Assembly (NCBI GenBank): GCA_964617645.1
Contig: CAZTYE010000001.1
Span: 460,072 to 524,071, forward strand
Length of the DNA: 64,000 nucleotides
Direction of reading: 5' to 3'
Source: JADJGC01 sp964617645
Lineage (GTDB): Bacteria; Zixibacteria; MSB-5A5; CAIYYT01
Part shown: positions 7,852 through 14,676 of the stretch, one piece after another
How positions within the stretch are numbered: position 1 is the first letter of the stretch
How the letters are laid out: every line of letters begins with the position of its first letter
Program-made: the position numbers and the translations under genes
Notes under the pieces: model-generated
Databases searched by the model: none
What the model saw: only the letters and a program-made list of their open reading frames with translations
What the model was told of the DNA's origin: nothing

Positions 7852-9120
7852 ATGGCAAAGCGCATCATCGGTGACATCACTTTGGGCGGCGATAAGTCGC
7901 TCTCGCATCGCGCCGTGATGTTTGCCGCTATGGCCGACGGCGTTTCGCGGATTCGCAATCTCTCCTCCGGGCGGGATGTGCAGTCCACGATCGCGGTTTT
8001 CGGCGGTCTGGGCACGGACATCGAAAGCAGCGCCGCCGAAGTTGTAGTCAGATCCAAAGGCGTCGGTGAGTTCGCATCACAGTCCGATCGCCTTGATTGC
8101 GGGAATTCCGGAACCACCCTGCGTCTCGCACTCGGCATACTCGCAGGGAGTCGCACAACGGCCACCCTGTTTGGCGATGCATCTCTCAACCGCCGCCCGG
8201 TGCGGCGCGTCATGCTGCCGCTCACGCAAATGGGCGCGGAAATCGCGACCGAAGCCGCCGGCGATCATCCGCCGGTGCGCGTCGTGGGCCGCCGGCTTCG
8301 GGGCATCGACTACGAGTCGCCGATTCCTTCGGCACAAGTGAAATCGGCCGTGCTGCTCGCCGCGCTGCAAGCCGAGGGCACCACCAGCTACCGCGAACCC
8401 GAACCTTCGCGCGATCACACCGAACGCTTTCTTGTTCAGCAGGGCATCGATTTGCAGCGCAGCGGCAATGCGCTCACCCTGCGTCCCGGCCGCAAGATCG
8501 CGGCGATTGACTATGACGTCGCCGGCGATATCTCGACTGCCGCATTCTTTATCGTCGCTGCATCGTTGGTGGCGAGATCTGAATTGCGGATACGCGACGT
8601 GCTCTTGAATCCAACGCGCACCGGCGCGCTGCGCTTTCTCGAATGCATGGGCGCCGCCATCACGATCGCGAATTCTCGGGAGCGCTTCGGAGAACCTGTG
8701 GGCGATGTCGTGGTTCAAAGCGCGGCTCTACACGGCGCCGACAGCGCGGGAATTCCCACTGCAAGCTTGATTGATGAGGTTCCGATTCTCGCGGTCGCTG
8801 CCATGTGTGCCGCCGGTGAAAGCCGCATCCGCGACATTGGCGAGCTTCGGGTCAAAGAATCCGATCGCGCCCAGGGTATCATCGACCTCCTTGCGTGTTA
8901 TGGCTGTCAGACGCGCGTCGATGGCAACGACTTGGTAATCACCGGGACTTCGCCGCGAAAAGCACGCGAGCCTGAGCATCATCACGATCACCGTTTGGCA
9001 ATGGCCGCCGAAATCGCAATGCTGGTGTGCGGTGATCGTTTCACCGGCGCCGCTCGAGATGTCATTGCGATTTCCGCTCCCGAGTTTTATGATCGACTCG
9101 AAGAAATATGGCGCGACTGA
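7852..9120 (+). CDS. aroA: 3-phosphoshikimate 1-carboxyvinyltransferase (EPSP synthase)
   Basis: AroA joins shikimate-3-phosphate with phosphoenolpyruvate. Key blocks are GDKSLSHRAVMFAAMADG (substrate-binding Lys, Ser and Arg), LDCGNSGTTLRLALGILAG, SAQVKSAVLLAALQAEGTT, the catalytic-Asp block LIDEVPILAVAA, RVKESDRAQGI and HHHDHRLAMAAEIA. At 422 residues the length is normal. It is separated from tyrA by two bases and overlaps aroE by 13. The GNSGTT loop is of the kind found in Bacillus enzymes, not the GNAGTA loop of E. coli. Confidence 0.96.
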   Translation: MAKRIIGDITLGGDKSLSHRAVMFAAMADGVSRIRNLSSGRDVQSTIAVFGGLGTDIESSAAEVVVRSKGVGEFASQSDRLDCGNSGTTLRLALGILAGSRTTATLFGDASLNRRPVRRVMLPLTQMGAEIATEAAGDHPPVRVVGRRLRGIDYESPIPSAQVKSAVLLAALQAEGTTSYREPEPSRDHTERFLVQQGIDLQRSGNALTLRPGRKIAAIDYDVAGDISTAAFFIVAASLVARSELRIRDVLLNPTRTGALRFLECMGAAITIANSRERFGEPVGDVVVQSAALHGADSAGIPTASLIDEVPILAVAAMCAAGESRIRDIGELRVKESDRAQGIIDLLACYGCQTRVDGNDLVITGTSPRKAREPEHHHDHRLAMAAEIAMLVCGDRFTGAARDVIAISAPEFYDRLEEIWRD

Positions 9121-9926
9121 CAGACGTTCCCCAAATCTACGGAATCCTCGGCGAGAACATCTCGTATTCGCTCTCGCCGCTGATTTACAATGAGTTGTTT
9201 CGTCACCATCGCATCGCGGCCTGCTATGCTCGCTTTGACATCCGCAAACGAGATTTGCAGAGCTTTGTCGCCGCGGCGAGAATGCTGCCGCTATCCGGCT
9301 TCAATATCACTATTCCGTACAAGGAAGCGGTGGCGGGCCTCATCGACGTTGCCGATCCAATCGTTCAGGCAACCGGAGCGACGAATCTGGTAATCGTCAA
9401 CGATCACCGATTGCTCGGGTACAACACCGACTTGGATGGTATCCGCGCGACAGTCGAAAACCGACTCCATGTTGACGTAGCGGGCAAATCCGTATTGCTG
9501 ATCGGCTCCGGCGGCGCCGCGCGGACGGCGCTCTACTATCTCGGACTCAAGCGGGCCGCGGAGACGACAATTGTCATGCGAACGTCTGCGCGCGCTCGTC
9601 GTTTCCGAGCGATCAGCAAGCGTCTTGCGCCCGGCGCTGCACTGAGTTTTGTTTCCGCTTCTCGGATTACGCTCGACGGCTTTGATCTCTGCATCAATTG
9701 CACTCCGATCCCGACACGGAAACTGCTCACTTCGCAAGCCTCGCTCGGACATTGCGCAGTATTCGATCTCAGCTATCTTGTCGATACACCTATAAAGTCG
9801 CGGCGTTACGCCGACGGTAGATATATGTTAGCGGCGCAGGCGGCGCGGAACTTCGAGCTTATGACCGGGATAGAAGTGAAAGTCGAGAGCGTTCTCAAGA
9901 TCATCAATCGCGGGCGGAGAGCATGA
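9108..9926 (+). CDS. aroE: Shikimate dehydrogenase
   Basis: AroE reduces 3-dehydroshikimate to shikimate with NADPH. The shikimate-binding YSLSP motif and the FNITIPYKE loop with the catalytic Lys are present. The family more often has HK in that loop; here it is YK. The catalytic Asp is in LGYNTDLDG, the cofactor loop is LIGSGGAARTALYYL, and the C-terminal Gln is in MLAAQAARNFELMTG. It has 272 residues and starts within the end of aroA. Its stop overlaps aroC by four bases. Confidence 0.94.
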   Translation: MARLTDVPQIYGILGENISYSLSPLIYNELFRHHRIAACYARFDIRKRDLQSFVAAARMLPLSGFNITIPYKEAVAGLIDVADPIVQATGATNLVIVNDHRLLGYNTDLDGIRATVENRLHVDVAGKSVLLIGSGGAARTALYYLGLKRAAETTIVMRTSARARRFRAISKRLAPGAALSFVSASRITLDGFDLCINCTPIPTRKLLTSQASLGHCAVFDLSYLVDTPIKSRRYADGRYMLAAQAARNFELMTGIEVKVESVLKIINRGRRA

Positions 9927-11056
9927 TTCGCTTCACCACCGCCGGCGAATCGCACGGTATGGGCTTGACGGCGATCGTCGAGGGCATTCCGGCCGGGCTC
10001 CAGCTCGACACCGAGGCCGTTACCATCGATCTCCGTCGCCGCCAAATGGGCTACGGGCGCGGCCTGCGCATGCGCATCGAACAAGATACCGCACTGGTGA
10101 CGGCCGGAATCTGGGAGGGCGCAACCATCGGCAGCCCGATCGCCATCTTTATCGCTAATCGCGACTGGAAGAACTGGAAGGATCAGAAACGCGACAAGAA
10201 ACTCGTCCCCCGTCCCGGTCATGCCGATCTTCCGGCGCTGCTCAAGTACGACTTCGATGACATTCAGAAAGCCATCGAGCGATCTTCAGCGCGAGAAACC
10301 GCCGCTCGCACCGCTGCGGGCGCAGTCGCCAAGCAGTATCTGGCGGCCTTCGACATTCGTGTATACTCGCATACGCAACAAATCGGATCAGTACGCAACG
10401 ACAAACCGGTCAAGTTCTCACTCGCCGATTTTCGTGCCATCGAAAAGTCACCCGTCCGCTGTGCCGACAAAGAGATCGAACGCGCTATGATTCGCGAGAT
10501 CGACCAAGCCGTCGCGCGCCAGGACACACTTGGCGGCGTTGCAGAGATCGTGGTTACCGGCGCGCCGGTCGGTCTTGGCACCTACGCTCAGTGGGATCGG
10601 CGCACCGACGCCCGTCTGGCGCACGCTCTCATGAGCATTCAATCGGTGAAGGCGGTCGAAATCGGCGCGGGGCTGGCGGCGGCATCCGCCTTCGGTTCGG
10701 CGGTTCACGATCCCATCGCCTATCGTAAATCAACCGGTTTCACTCAGACGACCAACAACGCCGGTGGCATCGTTGGCGGCATTACGACCGGCGCCGAGAT
10801 TGTCGCGCGGGCCTATTTCAAGCCGATCTCAACCCTCGGCAAACCTCTGAAATCGACCAATATTGAATCCAAGAAGTCTACCGATGCGCCCTACGTTCGT
10901 TCCGATATTTGTGTCGTACCGGCCGGTGGCGTTGTTTGCGAGGCCATGGTGGCGCTGGCCATCGCTGATCTCATGTCTGAAAAATTCGGTGGCGATTCGA
11001 TGCGCGAAGCGCTGGCCAATCACCGGGCCTACCTCAAACATGTGCGCCGTCGGTAA
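9923..11056 (+). CDS. aroC: Chorismate synthase
   Basis: AroC makes chorismate by anti-1,4 elimination of phosphate and needs reduced FMN. The N-terminus IRFTTAGESHGMGL with its conserved His is canonical. It is followed by DLRRRQMGYGRG, PRPGHADLPALLKY, SSARETAARTAAGAVAK with the FMN-binding Arg, NNAGGIVGGITTGAEIV and DICVVPAGGVVCEAM. At 377 residues it has the length of the bacterial form with the usual insertions. It overlaps aroE by four bases and aroK by 17. Confidence 0.96.
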   Translation: MIRFTTAGESHGMGLTAIVEGIPAGLQLDTEAVTIDLRRRQMGYGRGLRMRIEQDTALVTAGIWEGATIGSPIAIFIANRDWKNWKDQKRDKKLVPRPGHADLPALLKYDFDDIQKAIERSSARETAARTAAGAVAKQYLAAFDIRVYSHTQQIGSVRNDKPVKFSLADFRAIEKSPVRCADKEIERAMIREIDQAVARQDTLGGVAEIVVTGAPVGLGTYAQWDRRTDARLAHALMSIQSVKAVEIGAGLAAASAFGSAVHDPIAYRKSTGFTQTTNNAGGIVGGITTGAEIVARAYFKPISTLGKPLKSTNIESKKSTDAPYVRSDICVVPAGGVVCEAMVALAIADLMSEKFGGDSMREALANHRAYLKHVRRR

Positions 11057-11573
11057 GCAGCAAAACATCTTTCTTGCCGGGCACATGGGAAGCGGCAAGT
11101 CGACAATCGGCGCCAAAATCGCCAACGACTTGAACTTTGCGTTCGTCGACACCGATGAAGTCATCATGCAGGAGGAGAATCTGAGTGTCAGCGAGATCTT
11201 TGCCCGTTTCGGCGAGGCGCATTTCCGTCGCGCCGAAAACGCATTACTCGAAAAACTGGCTTCAGGAGAGAAGCAGGTGATTGCGACCGGCGGCGGAATG
11301 CTCGCCAACGCTCAGAATCTCAAGACGGCTCAGCGGCACGGCATCGTCTTTCTCCTGACCGCGGACTTGCGCGAGTTGGCGGCGCGCTTGAAGACCGCGA
11401 CGGACCGCCCTCTCCTTTCGGGCGACAGCATCGAGTCGCGGCTGCGACAGCTCGATTCAACACGCGCACCGGTGCTGAACCAAATCGCGGATCGAATTGA
11501 CACGACAAACTTGTCACCGACGGAAGTCGCCACCACGATCGTGATGAGATTTCAAGAATGGCTCAGCGAATAG
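11040..11573 (+). CDS. aroK: Shikimate kinase
   Basis: AroK phosphorylates the shikimate 3-hydroxyl with ATP. The P-loop GHMGSGKST is at residues 14-22, counting from the ATG at 11040, which lies in the end of aroC. The shikimate/Mg motif DTDEVIMQEE, the FGEAHFRRAE block and the ATGGGMLA loop follow, then a lid-like segment with TDRPLL. At 177 residues it is the typical monofunctional size. Longer upstream extension of the frame would lie wholly within aroC and is rejected. Confidence 0.94.
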   Translation: MCAVGKQQNIFLAGHMGSGKSTIGAKIANDLNFAFVDTDEVIMQEENLSVSEIFARFGEAHFRRAENALLEKLASGEKQVIATGGGMLANAQNLKTAQRHGIVFLLTADLRELAARLKTATDRPLLSGDSIESRLRQLDSTRAPVLNQIADRIDTTNLSPTEVATTIVMRFQEWLSE

Positions 11574-12649
11574 GACAAACCCATTTCCGGTTGCGCAGGA
11601 CGGATCCGCCTACGAAGATCGTCTGGGGCGAGCAGTTGCTGGCGGGTACGGTCGCAAGGTTTCTGAAGTCGATACATCCGTCGCCGACGGCGACACTGTT
11701 CGTTTGTGATCGAAAAGTCTATCGCCTCCATCGCAAGCAACTCGATGCCCTGCGGCCAAAACATTCGCCGCTCATTTTGCTCGCCGCAACCGAGCGCCGC
11801 AAGTCCGAACAAACGGCTCATCAACTCCTGCGATGGTTGCATGCCAACTTCGCCGACCGTCGCGCGCTTGTTGTCGCGATCGGCGGCGGCGTCATTACGG
11901 ACTTGGTCGGTTACGTCGCTTCGATTTACATGCGCGGCGTGCGCTATATTTCTGTTCCCACGACACTGGTCGGCATGGTCGACGCCGCCATAGGCGGCAA
12001 AACGGCAATCAATTTTGCGGAGACGAAGAATATCGTCGGTACGTATCACGCTCCGCTCCAGATCGTCAGCGACTTTGAGTTCTTGGCGACGCTTCACGAT
12101 TCACAGATTCGCGACGGCGTCGTCGAAGCCCTCAAAATCTTTGCCGTTGCCGACCGGCGGGCGTGGAACCGGCACGCCGCCGGCGTCGCCCAGCGCAATC
12201 CGCACGCGGCAGTATCAGATATGATAGCCGATGCGATTCGACTTAAGGCGAAGATCGTCACGCGTGATCCATTCGAAAACGACCTGCGCCGCATCCTCAA
12301 TTTCGGCCACACGACCGGACATGCCTACGAAGCAATTACCGGCCACTCACACGGTCGTTCAGTGGCGTACGGCATTCTTGTCGCCCTTGAGTTGTCGCGT
12401 CGATATGCGGGTTTGCCGGAGCGCGACTACGCTCAAGTCGCGGTCGCCATTCGTGCCGTCTACCCGAGCTTCGATTATCGCGGCCGAAATACTGACTTGC
12501 TCTGGTCGAAAGTCCTTCACGATAAAAAACGCCTGGGCAGGGAAATCCCGTTCGTGCTCTTAGAAAGAACTGGTCAACACGCCATTCGTAGCATAGACTA
12601 CCGTCAGTTTGCCGCTGCCGTCGCGGCCGTCTGGGAGCCAGTAGCGTGA
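11558..12649 (+). CDS. aroB: 3-dehydroquinate synthase
   Basis: AroB cyclises DAHP to 3-dehydroquinate using bound NAD and a divalent metal. The glycine-rich AIGGGVITDLVGYVAS motif, MRGVRYISVPTTLVGMVDAA, the IGGKTAINF block and KNIVGTYHAP are all characteristic. Metal ligands are expected in RDGVVEALK, RRILNFGHTTGHAYE and the later HSHGRSVAYG. At 363 residues the length is normal. It overlaps aroK by 16 bases and aroQ by four, so gene order does not follow pathway order. Confidence 0.96.
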   Translation: MAQRIGQTHFRLRRTDPPTKIVWGEQLLAGTVARFLKSIHPSPTATLFVCDRKVYRLHRKQLDALRPKHSPLILLAATERRKSEQTAHQLLRWLHANFADRRALVVAIGGGVITDLVGYVASIYMRGVRYISVPTTLVGMVDAAIGGKTAINFAETKNIVGTYHAPLQIVSDFEFLATLHDSQIRDGVVEALKIFAVADRRAWNRHAAGVAQRNPHAAVSDMIADAIRLKAKIVTRDPFENDLRRILNFGHTTGHAYEAITGHSHGRSVAYGILVALELSRRYAGLPERDYAQVAVAIRAVYPSFDYRGRNTDLLWSKVLHDKKRLGREIPFVLLERTGQHAIRSIDYRQFAAAVAAVWEPVA

Positions 12650-13092
12650 AATCGAAGTCGCAAATCATCGTCATCAACGGTCCGAATCTAAACCTATTGG
12701 GTGAACGCCAGCCTGAGATCTACGGCCACATGACCTTGTCGCAGATCGGCCGGGAGCTTCGCGCCGCGGCCCGCCAAGCCGGTTTCCAGTTGCTCTGGCG
12801 CCAGTCAAACTATGAAGGCGAAATCGTCGACTGGCTGCACAAATACCGCAAAGGCGTCGCCGGAATCATCATCAATCCGGCGGCCTACTCGCACACCTCC
12901 GTCGCAATCTTGGACGCCCTGCTCGCGCTCGAAGTGCCCGCGGTCGAAGTACATTTATCCAACATCTACCAGCGCGAGGAATTCCGACAGAAGTCGATTA
13001 CCGCGCGCGGCTGTGTCGGCGTTATCTCCGGACTGGGCGCGTCCGGCTACTTCTTGGCCCTGCAATTCCTGCTTGAACATCATAAAGGCTGA
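12646..13092 (+). CDS. aroQ: 3-dehydroquinate dehydratase, type II
   Basis: This is the dodecameric type II enzyme that dehydrates 3-dehydroquinate. The N-terminus IIVINGPNLNLLGERQPEIYG contains the conserved Arg and Tyr. The substrate-binding SNYEGEIVDWLH, INPAAYSHTSVAILDAL with the catalytic His, and the EVHLSNIYQREEFR block follow. It has 148 residues, the usual size. It starts at a GTG overlapping the aroB stop. It is unrelated in fold to type I (AroD) enzymes. Confidence 0.96.
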   Translation: MKSKSQIIVINGPNLNLLGERQPEIYGHMTLSQIGRELRAAARQAGFQLLWRQSNYEGEIVDWLHKYRKGVAGIIINPAAYSHTSVAILDALLALEVPAVEVHLSNIYQREEFRQKSITARGCVGVISGLGASGYFLALQFLLEHHKG

Positions 13093-13095
13093 TCA

Positions 13096-13992
13096 ATGAA
13101 GTACATGTACACCAACGGCAAATTCCACTCGCCCGGCATCAACACCGTCTCGGCGATGATGCAGGCCTTCAATTACGGCACGGCCGCGTTTGAAGGCATG
13201 AAAGCCTATTACCTTGAAGACCGCCGAAACTGGTACCTCTATCGCCCGGAAAAGTACTTCGAACGCCTCTGCCGCAGCGCGCGCATGATCGACCTGGAAT
13301 TCAAGACCTCGTTTGATGAATTCGTCGGCATCATCGCGACTCTGATCAAAAAAAACAACGTTCGCCAGGACACTTACATCCGGCCGCTCGTCTATCGCGA
13401 TGAGAAGGGTGTCGGACTGATGCGCCCTTCCGGCTACGGCCTGTCGATCTTTATCCAGTCGATTCCCTTCTCTTCGGCGAATCAGTTTCGCTGTTGCTTC
13501 GTCGCCCAAAAACGGCCAACCGACGGGAGTTATTCCGGTAAACTGACCGGCAACTACTTGCTCTCGTTCCTTTCTGCCAGGGAAGCTAAAGCGAAAGGCT
13601 ACGATGTCGGCATCCTGTCGTCAACCGAAGGTCACGTCTCCGAAGCTTCGATCATGAATCTCTTCTTCGTCAAGAGCCGCCGCCTCTACACACCCGCTAT
13701 CGAGTGCGGTCCGCTTGGCGGAATTACGCGGCTGTCGGTTATCCAGATCGTGAAAGAGATGCTGGGGATGCGCGTCACGGAAGGGAAATTCCGGCGCGAG
13801 AGACTACTTGAAGCCGACGAGATCTTTTTCACCGGCACCGGCAGTGGCGTGAACTTCGTCAAGCAGCTCGAGCGCCGCAAGTTCAACCTTGACCGCCAAG
13901 ATCAAATCGCCTTGCGGGTGGCGGCGGCATTTGACGACGTCACCCACGGCCGCGTCGATCGCTACCGCGATTGGCTCGTGCCGGTCAAGTAG
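13096..13992 (+). CDS. ilvE: Class IV PLP-dependent aminotransferase, branched-chain type
   Basis: This is a fold-type IV transaminase resembling branched-chain amino-acid aminotransferases. It has the N-terminal AFNYGTAAFEGMKAYY, the YIRPLVYRDEKGVGL strand, the PLP-Lys region SGKLTGNYLLS, EGHVSEASIMNLFFV and a GGITRLSV cofactor loop. It has 298 residues and starts three bases after aroQ, so it is the last gene of the aromatic run. In that setting it could also transaminate 4-hydroxyphenylpyruvate or phenylpyruvate. Family members can accept aromatic substrates, but specificity cannot be read from the sequence. D-amino-acid aminotransferase or ADC lyase are less likely. Confidence 0.82.
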   Translation: MKYMYTNGKFHSPGINTVSAMMQAFNYGTAAFEGMKAYYLEDRRNWYLYRPEKYFERLCRSARMIDLEFKTSFDEFVGIIATLIKKNNVRQDTYIRPLVYRDEKGVGLMRPSGYGLSIFIQSIPFSSANQFRCCFVAQKRPTDGSYSGKLTGNYLLSFLSAREAKAKGYDVGILSSTEGHVSEASIMNLFFVKSRRLYTPAIECGPLGGITRLSVIQIVKEMLGMRVTEGKFRRERLLEADEIFFTGTGSGVNFVKQLERRKFNLDRQDQIALRVAAAFDDVTHGRVDRYRDWLVPVK

Positions 13993-14101
13993 CGCAGTCG
14001 GCTGGGCTCTCAGTCCCGCACTTCATTCTGACGAAACCCGATCGCGACGCTTCCGGCAGCATATTGGCTGAGCTCCCGATCACTGCGATCATGACCTGTA
14101 T

Positions 14102-14221
14102 TCGCGTAGTGGCACGGCGTGCCGTGCCCTTCTGTGATCGACGATATGATTGTAGGCCGGATTTCCAGTCACCCCGCACGACTATCGCTCCTCGCGTAGG
14201 AGCGCACCGCAGTGCGTCCAT
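14102..14221 (+). repeat. Hairpin-rich direct repeat, copy 1 (runs into the gap)
   Basis: About 120 bases nearly identical to copy 3 at 14449, with two differences in the aligned part. It contains three inverted repeats: GGCACGGC/GCCGTGCC around a GT loop, CGCTCCT/AGGAGCG around CGCGT, and CGCAC/GTGCG around CGCA. This resembles REP-like palindromic elements rather than a gene. It ends directly at the run of Ns. Confidence 0.85.
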
Positions 14222-14321
14222 NNNNNNNNNNNNNNNNNNNNNNNNNNNNNNNNNNNNNNNNNNNNNNNNNNNNNNNNNNNNNNNNNNNNNNNNNNNNNNN
14301 NNNNNNNNNNNNNNNNNNNNN
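14222..14321. other. Assembly gap (100 Ns)
   Basis: Exactly 100 N characters, the conventional size for a gap of unknown length. The repeat sequence on both sides shares its 3' part, so the assembler probably failed within the repeat array. The true number of copies here is unknown. Confidence 0.98.
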
Positions 14322-14385
14322 AGTCACCCCGCACGACTATCGCTCCTCGCGTAGGAGCGCACCGCAGTGCGTCCATCGTCCTCAT
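14322..14385 (+). repeat. Hairpin-rich direct repeat, copy 2 (5' part lost in gap)
   Basis: Matches the last 55 bases of copy 1, including the CGCTCCT/AGGAGCG and CGCAC/GTGCG hairpins. It continues with a GTCCTCAT tail shared with copy 3. The start of the unit lies within the assembly gap. Confidence 0.85.
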
Positions 14386-14400
14386 CTGTTCAAGTTGTAG

Positions 14401-14423
14401 GTCAAGCCGTCTTGCGGCTTGAC
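14401..14423. repeat. Isolated perfect inverted repeat
   Basis: GTCAAGCCG and CGGCTTGAC pair perfectly over nine bases around a TCTTG loop. No run of T follows on either strand, so it is not a standard intrinsic terminator. It lies between repeat copies 2 and 3 and may be part of the same mobile or repetitive family. Confidence 0.6.
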
Positions 14424-14448
14424 AGTCACTCTACTCGACGACCTCAAC

Positions 14449-14577
14449 TCGCGTAGTGGCACGGCGTGCCGTGCCCTTCTGTGATCGACAATATGATTGT
14501 AGGCCGGATTTCCAGCCACCCCGCACGACTATCGCTCCTCGCGTAGGAGCGCACCGCAGTGCGTCCATTGTCCTCAT
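14449..14577 (+). repeat. Hairpin-rich direct repeat, copy 3 (complete)
   Basis: This is the one uninterrupted copy. It differs from copy 1 at two positions in the shared 120 bases (GACGA versus GACAA, and CCAGTC versus CCAGCC), and it carries the same three hairpins. The short open frames across it are not shared in coding style with neighbours and are not supported as genes. Confidence 0.85.
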
Positions 14578-14598
14578 TCGGGCAAATGGCAATCCCGC

Positions 14599-14630
14599 CA
14601 AAACAAAAGCCCCGCCTTGCGGCGGGGCCT
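14599..14630 (-). terminator. Rho-independent terminator of the giant surface-protein gene
   Basis: GCCCCGCC (14609-14616) and GGCGGGGC (14621-14628) form an eight-base GC-rich stem with a four-base loop. Read on the minus strand it is followed by TTTTGTTTT, which makes a good intrinsic terminator about 50 bases past the stop of the minus-strand gene. On the + strand the tail is only CTTTAT, so it could act weakly for the aromatic operon too. Confidence 0.8.
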
Positions 14631-14676
14631 TTATGTGAATGCCGCCCGATTTTGGCGGCCTCAAGGGGCCAATCCC

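Larger units (their letters stand above)
13993..14676. other. Intergenic region with repeats, hairpins and an assembly gap
   Basis: This stretch of 684 bases lies between the aromatic operon and the convergent giant gene. No credible coding frame was found. It holds three copies or part-copies of a hairpin-rich repeat, a run of Ns, an isolated inverted repeat and a terminator for the minus-strand gene, each listed separately. I see no convincing terminator with a T-run for the aromatic operon itself. Confidence 0.8.

Noticed and set aside
13096..13992. Aminodeoxychorismate lyase (PabC) instead of a branched-chain-type aminotransferase
   Set aside because: PabC is also class IV and would fit beside chorismate genes. 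The length, the YIRPLVYR strand and the GGITRLSV loop match branched-chain aminotransferases better. PabC is kept only as a low-probability alternative.
14401..14423. Intrinsic terminator for the aromatic operon
   Set aside because: The stem is perfect, but no run of T follows on the + strand, and it is more than 400 bases past the last gene.
14102..14577. CRISPR array
   Set aside because: The repeat units are about 120 bases with internal hairpins, there are only about three, and there are no short regular spacers or cas genes nearby.
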